From: CALUTH01 sp964452495
GTDB taxonomy: Bacteria > Cyanobacteriota > Vampirovibrionia > Gastranaerophilales > Gastranaerophilaceae
Length of the DNA stretch: 33,037 bases
Direction: 5' to 3'
Assembly (NCBI GenBank): GCA_964452495.1
Contig: CAYVMC010000026.1
Coordinates: 1-33,037, forward strand
Of this stretch, positions 25,483-32,721 are shown piece after piece (the stretch's first letter is position 1; every line of letters begins with the position of its first letter). Under the pieces are notes generated by a model. That model worked only from the letters and a program-made list of their open reading frames with translations, did no database searches and was not told the DNA's origin. Made by a program: the position numbers and the translations under genes.

Positions 25483-25505
25483 GAGCAATTTTATAACTGC
25501 CCCAT
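25483..25505 (-). promoter_or_regulatory. Imperfect hairpin before the nrdD ribosome site
   Basis: Read on minus, GGGGCAG and TTGCTCCC can pair with one G-U and one bulge around a short AT loop, directly before GAGAGGA. It might tune nrdD translation or stabilise processed RNA. Weak evidence. Confidence 0.3.
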
Positions 25506-25543
25506 CCCAAAATTGTTTTATTCTCCAAAATCTTATTTAATTT

Positions 25544-25690
25544 TTAGTCTTCTACAGGTTCAAACATATCCTTGCCAACATGGCAGATTGGACATTCAAA
25601 ATCTCCTGACAACTCTTCAAACGACACATTATCATTCTCAGTTGGATCATAGATATATTGACAGACAGTACAAATATATTTTTTATTCAT
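25544..25690 (-). CDS. Rubredoxin-like protein, short spacer
   Basis: The 48-residue iron protein starts at MNKKYICTVC, with AAGGAG upstream; the longer frame runs through this site and the promoter and is not used. Iron ligands are C7, C10, C33 and C36 in CTVCQYIYDP ... FECPICH, and it ends MFEPVED. Classical rubredoxins have about 29 residues between the two CxxC pairs; here there are 22. The Gly that normally follows each pair is Gln and His. It is probably an electron carrier or a stress scavenger partner. It is the first gene of the operon with nrdD (77 bp downstream) and nrdG, so it may protect or serve the oxygen-sensitive reductase. Confidence 0.85.
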   Translation of the reverse strand: MNKKYICTVCQYIYDPTENDNVSFEELSGDFECPICHVGKDMFEPVED

Positions 25691-25712
25691 CCGCAATGTC
25701 TCCTTTCTAAAA

Positions 25713-25741
25713 ATTATAAAATTTCTAATATAACATGTCAA
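25713..25741 (-). promoter_or_regulatory. Perfect sigma-70 consensus promoter of the rubredoxin-nrdDG operon
   Basis: On minus, TTGACA (25741-25736), exactly 17 bp, TATAAT (25718-25713). Transcription should start near 25706, giving a leader of about 16 nt that contains only the ribosome site. I saw no NrdR-box-like pair around it. Confidence 0.85.
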
Positions 25742-25992
25742 CCGTACATATAATGTAATTTTTTAATTTATGTAATTACTGAATTTCAACCCTATTGCAA
25801 AAAAAATTTTAGTGTTGAATTTAGTCTTTATCAACTCTTTAGATTTGTAAATTTTTTTTAATAATGCTGTATTTTTTCATATTTTTTTAGCATTTTTACC
25901 ATTAAGACAATAATATTAAAAAAAAATTTGTCCCAAACAGCATGACAAATGTCCCCAATATCCTGTGCATGGTAATTACAAATATTTTTTTA

Positions 25993-26027
25993 CAAAAAAA
26001 AAGAGCAAAATTTTCTGCTCTTTTTTT
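25993..26027. terminator. Symmetric terminator after the TM2-like gene
   Basis: An AGAGCA/TGCTCT stem with an 8-base loop is flanked by an A-run and a T-run, so it works on either strand; on minus it follows the gene ending at 26045. The rest of the gap 25742-26044 is AT-rich sequence in which I see no gene. Confidence 0.8.
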
Positions 26028-26044
26028 GTAAACTATTAATAAAA

Positions 26045-26332
26045 TTATATTCTGTTCTTCCAAACACCGCCCTGTCTGTCAACAACGCCATCATAACAAG
26101 ACCAAAATCTAAACAGAATTGTCAGACCTAATAAAGCGTGTGTTATTACTTTTTCATCGCTCTGCCCGTTAACAATCTGCCCTAACCCTGGCCATATAAT
26201 CAAAGATAAGGCACCTGCCCCAACTGATTTTAATGAAACCTGACCGTTCGTCCCATGAGTACCTTCTGCCATTGCCGGAGCCATTGTCAATAACAAACCT
26301 GACAAAATCACCGCTGATAATACCTTCTTCAT
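26045..26332 (-). CDS. Small secreted/membrane protein, TM2-like
   Basis: The 95-residue protein has a signal peptide (cleavage near AMA/EGT, residue 22), then a hydrophobic pair of segments. SLIIWPGLGQIVNGQ recalls the GxGQxxNGQ turn of TM2-domain proteins, and HALLGLTILFRFWSCYDGVVDR resembles the second helix with its aromatic/Asp end. An AAAGGAGG precedes the ATG closely. Probably inner-membrane; the role is unknown. Confidence 0.7.
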   Translation of the reverse strand: MKKVLSAVILSGLLLTMAPAMAEGTHGTNGQVSLKSVGAGALSLIIWPGLGQIVNGQSDEKVITHALLGLTILFRFWSCYDGVVDRQGGVWKNRI

Positions 26333-26358
26333 ACATCCTCCTTTGTTAAACTTACATT

Positions 26359-26387
26359 ATATTAACATATACTTTCTGTGTTTTCAA
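26359..26387 (-). promoter_or_regulatory. Promoter for the TM2-like gene
   Basis: On minus, TTGAAA (26387-26382), 17 bp and TAATAT (26364-26359) lie about 27 bp before the ATG. Confidence 0.55.
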
Positions 26388-26400
26388 ACTTATTTTACAC

Positions 26401-27447
26401 CTAAATAGCTTCACCAGAAAAGCTGTCGAAAAAATATAAATCCTTTACATTAATACCTATATTTAAACCTTTTTCTAAATCCGTTTCAGCCGGAACAATT
26501 GTCTGACAATCAACACCATTCAATTTGAAATAAATATTTTTGTTACTGCCTGTAAGTTCGGTAAACTCAGGTACAACTTTTATTATATAGTCCTCACCGT
26601 TCATTGCCTCCGGTCTTATTCCTATTATCACTTCGTGCATACCATCAAGACGTCTCATTATTTCTTCTTCGGGAGTTATTTTACATTCGTTAATCATAAA
26701 CCCATCATCAGAAACTTCCGAATTTATAAAATTCATTTGTCCAAGAAATCCCGCAACAAATTTATTTTTAGGATGTACATAGATATTCTCCGGAGTATCA
26801 AACTGCTGAACAATGCCCCTATCAAGAACCATAATTCTATCACCCATAGTAAGAGCCTCCGTCTGGTCATGTGTCACGTAAATAAAAGTTGCCTCAAGCT
26901 TTTTATGCAATTTTTTAATTTCTGAACGCATTTTAACCCGAAGATTTGCATCAAGATTTGATAGCGGTTCATCCATAAGAAACACTTTAGGATTACGGAC
27001 TATTGCGCGTCCGAGGGCAACCCGCTGGCGCTGCCCGCCTGACAACTGTTTTGGTTTACGATTCAGGCAGGATTTTAAACCTAATATTTCAGCCGCCTCT
27101 TCAACTTTTTGTTTTATCTCTGCCCTTTTGTACCTGCGCATCTTAAGCCCGAAAGCAATATTATCATATACACTCATATGAGGATAAAGCGCATAATTTT
27201 GGAATACAAATGCTATATCTCTGTCTTTAGGAGGTCTGTTATTAACAACCTCGTCAGAGATAAGGACTTCACCAGACGTTACATCCTCAAGACCTGCTAT
27301 CATTCTCAAAATAGTAGACTTACCGCAGCCAGAAGAGCCTACTATTACAACAAATTCTTTATCCTTAATATTTGCATCAATGCCGTCAATAACGTTATGC
27401 TTGCCATCATAACTCTTTTTTATGTTCTTAAGTTCTACACCAGCCAT
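26401..27447 (-). CDS. ABC transporter ATP-binding protein (MalK/UgpC type)
   Basis: The 348-residue ATPase has Walker A GSSGCGKST (37-45), Q-loop FQNYALYPHMSV, signature LSGGQ (135-139), Walker B VFLMDE (155-160) and switch His193 (VTHD). The tail has the TOBE-type regulatory domain (VIIGIRPEAM ... ELTGSNKNIYFKLNGV) typical of carbohydrate importers such as MalK, MsmK and UgpC. No permease or binding-protein gene is nearby, so it may be a shared ATPase for several sugar importers, as MsmK/MsmX are. It starts one base after the stop of the histidine-kinase-like gene, so the two are translated together. Confidence 0.93.
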   Translation of the reverse strand: MAGVELKNIKKSYDGKHNVIDGIDANIKDKEFVVIVGSSGCGKSTILRMIAGLEDVTSGEVLISDEVVNNRPPKDRDIAFVFQNYALYPHMSVYDNIAFGLKMRRYKRAEIKQKVEEAAEILGLKSCLNRKPKQLSGGQRQRVALGRAIVRNPKVFLMDEPLSNLDANLRVKMRSEIKKLHKKLEATFIYVTHDQTEALTMGDRIMVLDRGIVQQFDTPENIYVHPKNKFVAGFLGQMNFINSEVSDDGFMINECKITPEEEIMRRLDGMHEVIIGIRPEAMNGEDYIIKVVPEFTELTGSNKNIYFKLNGVDCQTIVPAETDLEKGLNIGINVKDLYFFDSFSGEAI

Positions 27448-27448
27448 A

Positions 27449-28534
27449 CTAATCTCTCTCGTTTATAGGAATTAATATATTAAACGTTGTATTTTTTAGA
27501 ATCTCCGAAGTAACCCATATTTGTCCTGCCATATTATTTACAACGTTTTTAACACTGGTAAGTGCAATAGAACGTGCAATAAAACGCTTGGGTACAGTAT
27601 CTGATGTTGTATAAGGATTAAATATAATACTTAACTCTGCATCTGACATACTTAATCCACTACAAACTATTGAAATCAAAATTCCGTTATTAAGCGATGC
27701 CTCCTCAAGTACTGAGGTCGAAGGAACAGAAAGTACAACGCTTATATTTCCAATATCCATATACCGTAAAACGGCTTCCAAAATATTTTGCACAACAAAT
27801 TTTATACCATTTTCGTCAGCCTGAAATGTTTTTTTAATCGCAGGATCAACCTCAAATCTTATTTCTACACCCTCATCTTTATGCAGCTGTTCAACAAATT
27901 TAAGCGTCTGCTGTACAAGATTAACAATATCAAGAACTTTACAATCTTTTTCTATTAAACCCATTTCTGACTTTGCAAGTTCGGTAAACTTATCAGTTAA
28001 ATACAATAGTTCATTTGAATTTTTATATATTATTCTGGTATATTTATCCTGCTTCTCATTAATCGGACCACCAAGTCCATCCAACAAAGCCTGAGCAAAT
28101 CCTATAATTGACTGCAATGGAGCTCTAATATCATTTGCCATCTTAACAATAAGATTATTTTTATTTTTATTGGCAGTATCCTCAACAGTGGCAAATGTAT
28201 TGCCAGTGTTTTTTTGTGTTGTTTTCCTTAAGTCAGCAACATACCCGCATTCAATCTCTTTTGCTAAAATTTCAAAACTCTCTTGCGTCGCTTCTCTTTT
28301 TACAAACTCCTTAACACCGGTCTGTGCCGAACGCTGTATTGCTGCAAATCCACTCTCAAAAAATATATCAAAATGGTAAGAAATAACTACATCCCGCTCA
28401 GCTTCTATATCCGCAAGAAATTGTTCATTAACCCAGGATATCATCCCATCAGGAGTAACTAATACCAGAGCGTATGGTAAACAAGTTTCTATATCTATTG
28501 AATTATTTTTGGATAAAATTTTTCTAAAGTCCAT
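27449..28534 (-). CDS. Degenerate sensor histidine kinase-like protein (pseudokinase)
   Basis: The 361-residue soluble protein has an N-terminal PAS-like segment (about 20-65, ALVLVTPDGMISWVNEQFL), a helical HisKA-like domain (about 127-190) and a HATPase-like region (about 235-357). The H-box normally has His in HE.R.P; here it reads NDIRAPLQSIIGF with Asn134 in place of the His. The G1 box (DxGxG) reads CSGLSMSD and the G2 box (GxGLGL) reads IARSIAL. It should neither autophosphorylate nor bind ATP normally, so a binding or scaffolding role is likely. Stop and ABC ATPase start are one base apart. Ribosome site AAGGA lies 8 bases before the ATG. Confidence 0.8.
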   Translation of the reverse strand: MDFRKILSKNNSIDIETCLPYALVLVTPDGMISWVNEQFLADIEAERDVVISYHFDIFFESGFAAIQRSAQTGVKEFVKREATQESFEILAKEIECGYVADLRKTTQKNTGNTFATVEDTANKNKNNLIVKMANDIRAPLQSIIGFAQALLDGLGGPINEKQDKYTRIIYKNSNELLYLTDKFTELAKSEMGLIEKDCKVLDIVNLVQQTLKFVEQLHKDEGVEIRFEVDPAIKKTFQADENGIKFVVQNILEAVLRYMDIGNISVVLSVPSTSVLEEASLNNGILISIVCSGLSMSDAELSIIFNPYTTSDTVPKRFIARSIALTSVKNVVNNMAGQIWVTSEILKNTTFNILIPINERD

Positions 28535-28594
28535 TATTCAAGTCCTTACTTAAGAATATTCTACCATAAAAAGCTTTTTTAATTCTACAAAAAA

Positions 28595-28631
28595 ATGAAA
28601 AAACAAAAATTTAGCATTATTTGTCATTATA
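28595..28631 (-). promoter_or_regulatory. Candidate promoter and leader for the kinase-like gene
   Basis: TATAAT on minus (28631-28626) has only a poor -35. Upstream, between the 94-residue gene and this box, two overlapping inverted repeats share bases (GGTTCT/AGAACC and AACCG/CGGTT, about 28648-28678), so only one can form at a time. Confidence 0.4.
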
Positions 28632-28678
28632 CAAGCGAAACCAGCTATTAACCGTCTGCGGTTCTATTACAAGAACCT

Positions 28679-28963
28679 TTATTTCTTTTCATCATTTATT
28701 CCTTTTATAAAAAGGAAGTTCCTTCTAGGCTTGTTCATATTAATTTCCGGCGGAGTTATTGTCTTAGTAGAAATATTCATTCTGGCAAGGGTAAAATGTT
28801 CATTTAATAACGGCTTATACTCACTGCTTTTTTCTTCACATACAGTCAAATGTTTGCCAAGATCGTATTGACTATTATAAAACAGCGGGAGGCTATTTCC
28901 TGCCGCGTATAAAATATCACTGGTATCAACCGCCTTCTGATACTCACTATTCCTCTCTGTCAT
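28679..28963 (-). CDS. Hypothetical protein, 94 residues
   Basis: I do not recognise this small soluble protein. It is polar, with two Cys-free ends, one Cys (VCEEKSSEYK) and a basic C-terminal part (NMNKPRRNFLFIKGINDEKK). AGGA lies 13 bases before the ATG, farther than usual, so the gene is less certain than its neighbours. It lies between tolC upstream and the kinase-like gene downstream on the same strand. Confidence 0.5.
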   Translation of the reverse strand: MTERNSEYQKAVDTSDILYAAGNSLPLFYNSQYDLGKHLTVCEEKSSEYKPLLNEHFTLARMNISTKTITPPEINMNKPRRNFLFIKGINDEKK

Positions 28964-29035
28964 ACAAGGGGCTATCCTATTAAAATCTCCGCTTAACTAT
29001 TGTAATATAAGAGAATTAAATTACAAGTATTTTCT

Positions 29036-30484
29036 TTAAAGATTTGTTCCGGTTGCTTTATATAACGAAATATAGTCTACCCAAAGTTCGCAATTATTAT
29101 CAACGATAAGTTTATTAACATCAAGCAGGTTTTCCCTCATCTGATTCAAATCCAGTTTCGAAATAATACCGGTCTCATATTTTAACTCTGCGAGTTTATA
29201 ATCTTGAATTTCCAGCTTAAGGATTTTAGTATTATCTTCAAATTTTTTGCGGTCATTTTTTATTGAAACCATGGAATCATTGATTTCCTGAATTGCTACA
29301 AGGTTAGTTTTCTCATAGTTCTTGAGAACTCTCTCATATTCCGCCTTTTTCATTTTTAAATTAGCAACCTTTTTACCGCCGGTAAACAGATTTGCAACAA
29401 GACCACCGCTTAATCCCCAGATAAAATTATTTGTTGTAAATAAACTTCCTAAATCAGAAGCATTAAATACTCCAAAGCCGCCTATATTTATTGACGGGAG
29501 AAACTCTTTCCTCGCCACTCTTACATCAATACCTGATTTTTCAACCATTTTTTCAGCCTTCATAAAATCAGGACGTTTTGTAATTACCACCGATGGAATC
29601 TCCTCCGGTATAACTCCTGCAAAGCTTATATCAGAATATTTGGAACGTTCAAAATTTTCCGCCTTATCAGAGCTTTCACCAATAAGAACCGCCAGTTGGT
29701 TTAACAACATTGCTCTCTTCTTTTTTAAATCAGTCAATTCTGACTGACCTGATACATACAATTTGTGCGCTTTAACCAAATCAGAAGTGGAAACAACACC
29801 TTCCTCATTTGAAATTTGCATTAATTCAAAGATTTCTTTTCTAAGTTCTACAATCTCTTCCTGAATATCAATAATCTCATCAAGTTTTACTATATTCAGA
29901 TAAACACTGGCAACAGTCGATGCAACACTTATATAAGCCGCACATTCATCAATAATTGAAGCTTCATAGAGTTTTCTAGATGACTTTGTTTTGTCATGGT
30001 TTTTTAAGAATAAATCAGCCTCATAATTAACAAGAATAGGCAACCCAAAATACCAGCCGTCATAAGAACCGAGCATATCACTCTGGGTATAAGCGGGTAA
30101 AAAACCGGCATTAACAGTTGGAAGTTCCCCGGCCATTTGTGCACGTGCAGCCTGATAATATTCATCTACAGCAATCGTTGCCATTTGTACATCTTTATTA
30201 TTTTCAACCGCTTTTACAATATATCCATTTAAATACTCATCATTAAACTGTTCAAACCACGGCATATTAATATAATCAAGCTTATTTTTTGCCTGCTTAA
30301 TTTTCTTTGCTTCTTTTTGCTTTTGTTTCTGTGCACGTTTTTCCGCCCGTGTAAGTTTTTTAGCAGGTTTTTCTGTTTCAACCGTTTCTATCTGCGCTTT
30401 TTCAACCTTACCTGCCGCAAGCACGGGAAGTGTATTTATAAACCCGAATGATAAAATTATTAAACAGGCTATTATTTTCTTCAT
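29036..30484 (-). CDS. TolC-family outer membrane efflux protein
   Basis: The 482-residue product begins MKKIIACLIIL with a signal peptide (cleavage near VLA/AGK); I use this ATG, with GGGGAACGGA upstream, rather than the one at 30508. A Lys-rich segment follows, then two repeats of the outer membrane factor fold: long helices (AIVDEYYQAARAQ... and IQEINDSMVSIKNDRKKFEDN...) and strand pairs (GGFGVFNASDLGSL, GLSGGLVANLFTGGKK). The LVANLFTGGKK turn and the ExKYETGIISKLDL near the end are typical. It forms the outer-membrane channel for an envelope-spanning pump. It is divergent from marR-emrA, which should supply the regulator and the adaptor. Confidence 0.92.
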   Translation of the reverse strand: MKKIIACLIILSFGFINTLPVLAAGKVEKAQIETVETEKPAKKLTRAEKRAQKQKQKEAKKIKQAKNKLDYINMPWFEQFNDEYLNGYIVKAVENNKDVQMATIAVDEYYQAARAQMAGELPTVNAGFLPAYTQSDMLGSYDGWYFGLPILVNYEADLFLKNHDKTKSSRKLYEASIIDECAAYISVASTVASVYLNIVKLDEIIDIQEEIVELRKEIFELMQISNEEGVVSTSDLVKAHKLYVSGQSELTDLKKKRAMLLNQLAVLIGESSDKAENFERSKYSDISFAGVIPEEIPSVVITKRPDFMKAEKMVEKSGIDVRVARKEFLPSINIGGFGVFNASDLGSLFTTNNFIWGLSGGLVANLFTGGKKVANLKMKKAEYERVLKNYEKTNLVAIQEINDSMVSIKNDRKKFEDNTKILKLEIQDYKLAELKYETGIISKLDLNQMRENLLDVNKLIVDNNCELWVDYISLYKATGTNL

Positions 30485-30564
30485 TTCCGTTCCCCAATTT
30501 TCAAGCATTATTTTAGCACCAATTTCCTTAAGTAAAAATTTATACTTGCATTTATTTCAAGAAA

Positions 30565-30607
30565 ATGATAGCATATTGATGTTGCGAATGCAACATGTAA
30601 TAAAAAC
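30565..30607. promoter_or_regulatory. MarR operator between tolC and marR-emrA
   Basis: A perfect inverted repeat ATGTTGC-GAAT-GCAACAT spans 30579-30596. It overlaps the -35 of a minus-strand promoter for tolC (TTGCAT 30593-30588, 17 bp, TATCAT 30570-30565). It also lies between the -35 and -10 of a plus-strand promoter for marR (TTGATG near 30577-30582, 16 bp, TAATAA). A MarR dimer here would block both, giving autoregulation and joint control of channel and adaptor. Known of the family: MarR dimers bind palindromes of about 16-20 bp. Confidence 0.75.
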
Positions 30608-30636
30608 AACATATTTGAATTGAGATTTTAATTATT

Positions 30637-31098
30637 ATGATTAAAGAAAGTCATTATACAGATTCTTTATATTATGAACTCTTATTAACTGCCAAGTGTT
30701 TTCGATTATACGGCGAGCAGTATTTTTCAACAAAAGAATATCCGATTACAATTGATGAGTTTGCTGCACTTGATGTAATTTACTGTAATCCAGAAATTTG
30801 TCAGAGAGATTTGGCTAAATTAATACTCAAGGATCGTGCGAATACCGGCAGATTGGTTGAAACATTAGAAAAAAAGGGATTTGTTCAAAGAGTACTTATT
30901 ACAAGGAATAACAGACCAATAAAACAAGTTTCCCTTACCGGTGCAGGAGAAAATATTCTCGCTCAAATTACAGCCGAAATACGTGAAAAACTTAAATATA
31001 TTTACGACGAAGTATCTGAAGAAGAATTTGAAAAAACACGTAAAACATTAAAAAAAATACAGAGTACATTGGGAAAAGGTATAGTAAGCCAGATTTAA
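30637..31098 (+). CDS. MarR-family transcriptional regulator
   Basis: The 153-residue protein is an all-helical dimer type with a winged helix-turn-helix at about 50-110 (CQRDLAKLILKDRANTGRLVETLEKKGFVQRV, then the wing LITRNNRPIKQVSLTGAGE). This is the MarR pattern, with the conserved DRAN...L.KKG and the wing Arg. It usually senses small ligands and releases DNA when bound. It is divergent from tolC and 19 bp upstream of the adaptor gene, so it most likely represses this efflux set. Only a weak ribosome site precedes the ATG. Confidence 0.93.
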   Translation: MIKESHYTDSLYYELLLTAKCFRLYGEQYFSTKEYPITIDEFAALDVIYCNPEICQRDLAKLILKDRANTGRLVETLEKKGFVQRVLITRNNRPIKQVSLTGAGENILAQITAEIREKLKYIYDEVSEEEFEKTRKTLKKIQSTLGKGIVSQI

Positions 31099-31117
31099 CA
31101 GAGGAAAAATCAAGAAA

Positions 31118-32089
31118 ATGAACGGGAAAATACATACAAAAAATAAACTAAATCCCAAAAAGCAAATAATGATATTTCTTATCGTTATTGCAGCAATTGT
31201 CATCGGTTTTATTGCGTATGAAATGTCAAAATATCAATCAACCGATGATGCATATATTGAAACAGTAACCGTATCTGTCGCCCCGAAGGTTTCAGGAGAA
31301 ATTGTTGAAGTTCTTGTTGAAGATAACAAACCGGTAAAAATGGGAACCGTTGTCGCAAGGATTGACAAACGGGATTACATTGTAGCGTACGATAAAGCTA
31401 AAGCAATGTATGAAAAGGCTCTTTTAGAACAGCAAAATGCAAAAGCATCATTAAATGCTGCAAATGCTCAAATTGAACTGGCTCAGACAGATGTTGAACG
31501 GTACCAAAAATTGTACGCAGCAGGTGCTGTTTCAAAACAAACACTTGATAATGCGGAAACAAAACTTGAAGCTGCAAAAGCACAATTGACAAATGCTGAA
31601 CAATCCTTATTTTCCGATAATCGTTCTAATGTTGCAGATGCAGATTTAGCCGCTCTCAAGGCTCAAATGGATCAAGCAGCTCTTTCTCTGGAATATACTG
31701 ATATTATTGCACCGCAGGACGGTACCGTTGTCAACAGAAAAGTTGAAAAAGGTATGCTTGTACAGCCCGGCACGCCTTTATTTACTCTTGTTCCTGATAA
31801 CTTATGGGTAGTAGCTAATTATAAAGAAACACAAATTGCTGGAATGGTAAAAAATATGCCGGTTGAAATAAAGATTGATGCTATTCCGCATAAAACATTT
31901 AAAGGAAAAATAGATACCATCCAAAAGAGCAGCGGAGCAAAAGCAAGTTTGTTCCCGCCGGAAAACGCCGTAGGATCATTTGTAAAAATAGTTCAGCGTG
32001 TTCCCGTAAAAATTGTATTTGACGAGGATATGAATGATTACACCATACTTCCAGGATTATCCGTTATAACTAAAATCAAAACGAAATAA
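31118..32089 (+). CDS. emrA: EmrA/HlyD-family membrane fusion protein
   Basis: The 323-residue adaptor has a short cytoplasmic tail, one membrane helix (about 16-34), the STDDAYIE motif that opens the beta-barrel/lipoyl part of EmrA proteins, a lipoyl domain split by a coiled-coil hairpin (about 90-180, many Ala and Gln), the return strand IIAPQDGTVVNRKVEKGMLVQPGTPLF and a C-terminal beta-barrel ending PGLSVITKIKTK. In E. coli EmrA joins EmrB (an MFS pump) to TolC. It follows marR by 19 bp and is followed by a terminator; no emrB is here. Confidence 0.92.
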   Translation: MNGKIHTKNKLNPKKQIMIFLIVIAAIVIGFIAYEMSKYQSTDDAYIETVTVSVAPKVSGEIVEVLVEDNKPVKMGTVVARIDKRDYIVAYDKAKAMYEKALLEQQNAKASLNAANAQIELAQTDVERYQKLYAAGAVSKQTLDNAETKLEAAKAQLTNAEQSLFSDNRSNVADADLAALKAQMDQAALSLEYTDIIAPQDGTVVNRKVEKGMLVQPGTPLFTLVPDNLWVVANYKETQIAGMVKNMPVEIKIDAIPHKTFKGKIDTIQKSSGAKASLFPPENAVGSFVKIVQRVPVKIVFDEDMNDYTILPGLSVITKIKTK

Positions 32090-32148
32090 AATTCTAAACT
32101 CTTTCCAATTTACTCTGCAAACATCTTAATTTCGAGCCAACGAAATTT

Positions 32149-32185
32149 CCCGGGAGAATAAATTAATACTCCCGGGTTTATTTAG
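32149..32185 (+). terminator. Terminator after the adaptor gene
   Basis: An 8-bp GC-rich stem CCCGGGAG/CTCCCGGG, extended by AT pairs, is followed by TTTATTTAG (stem 32149-32176). It also faces the end of the convergent gene ending at 32192. Confidence 0.8.
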
Positions 32186-32191
32186 TTAGTG

Positions 32192-32512
32192 CTACTTCAC
32201 CTTTTTAAGGTGTCTTGTGTTATTATTTTTTACCAGATACTTAGAATTACCGAGATTTAGTGCCTTTGAAAAACACTCGACCTCCGGTGAGGATACATAC
32301 CAGTTAATCTTACCATCAGGATATTTTACATAATGACTTGCTGCACATAAGGTTGATACTCTTATTGCATCCATTACATTAAGGAAAGAAATATCAACAC
32401 TCATATTTTGACTATTAGACTTGTTTATACAATTATTAAAAGATTCAATAACCGTTTCCGGTTTAAAATCATTCAAAATCATGAATTGCTGACAGTTCTT
32501 TGTTTTTGGCAT
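32192..32512 (-). CDS. Conserved small protein of unknown function
   Basis: The 106-residue soluble protein has a strong AAGGAGAG five bases before its ATG, so it is probably real. The core SVDISFLNVMDAIRVSTLCAASHYVKYPDGKINWYVSSPEV alternates strand and helix in a STAS-like or Rossmann-like fashion. I have the impression it belongs to a small family frequent in gut Melainabacteria, but cannot confirm that. The C-terminus is very basic (NNNTRHLKKVK). It converges with the adaptor gene. Confidence 0.65.
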   Translation of the reverse strand: MPKTKNCQQFMILNDFKPETVIESFNNCINKSNSQNMSVDISFLNVMDAIRVSTLCAASHYVKYPDGKINWYVSSPEVECFSKALNLGNSKYLVKNNNTRHLKKVK

Positions 32513-32625
32513 TCAATCTCTCCTTCAATAATATATACGGCAATAGAAAATGAAAACTTTAGCAAACATAGAGAAATCTCATCCATTTAGAGGAGATTGT
32601 TTTCGGTTTTGTATAATCAACAAAT

Positions 32626-32641
32626 TGTAACAAAATGTAAA
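32626..32641 (+). promoter_or_regulatory. TGTAA direct repeat upstream of the right-edge gene
   Basis: TGTAAC-AAAA-TGTAAA is a 16-base exact match to the element in leader copy A (1112-1127, read on minus). It lies about 80 bp before the ATG at 32722, just after a TATAAT at about 32612-32617. Confidence 0.4.
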
Positions 32642-32721
32642 AAATCACTTTAAACTATTAAAGATTTTACCCCATATTGCCGTAACTATATAAGGTAAAC
32701 AACCTAGTGTGGAAGGAATGC

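Noticed and set aside
25691..25741. Longer rubredoxin start at 25741
   Set aside because: It would run through the consensus promoter and the ribosome site. Rubredoxins begin right before the first CxxC.
25691..25860. NrdR-box operator upstream of the rubredoxin-nrdDG operon
   Set aside because: I looked for two spaced copies of the ACAcwAtATaTwGTGT-like pattern and found none by eye.
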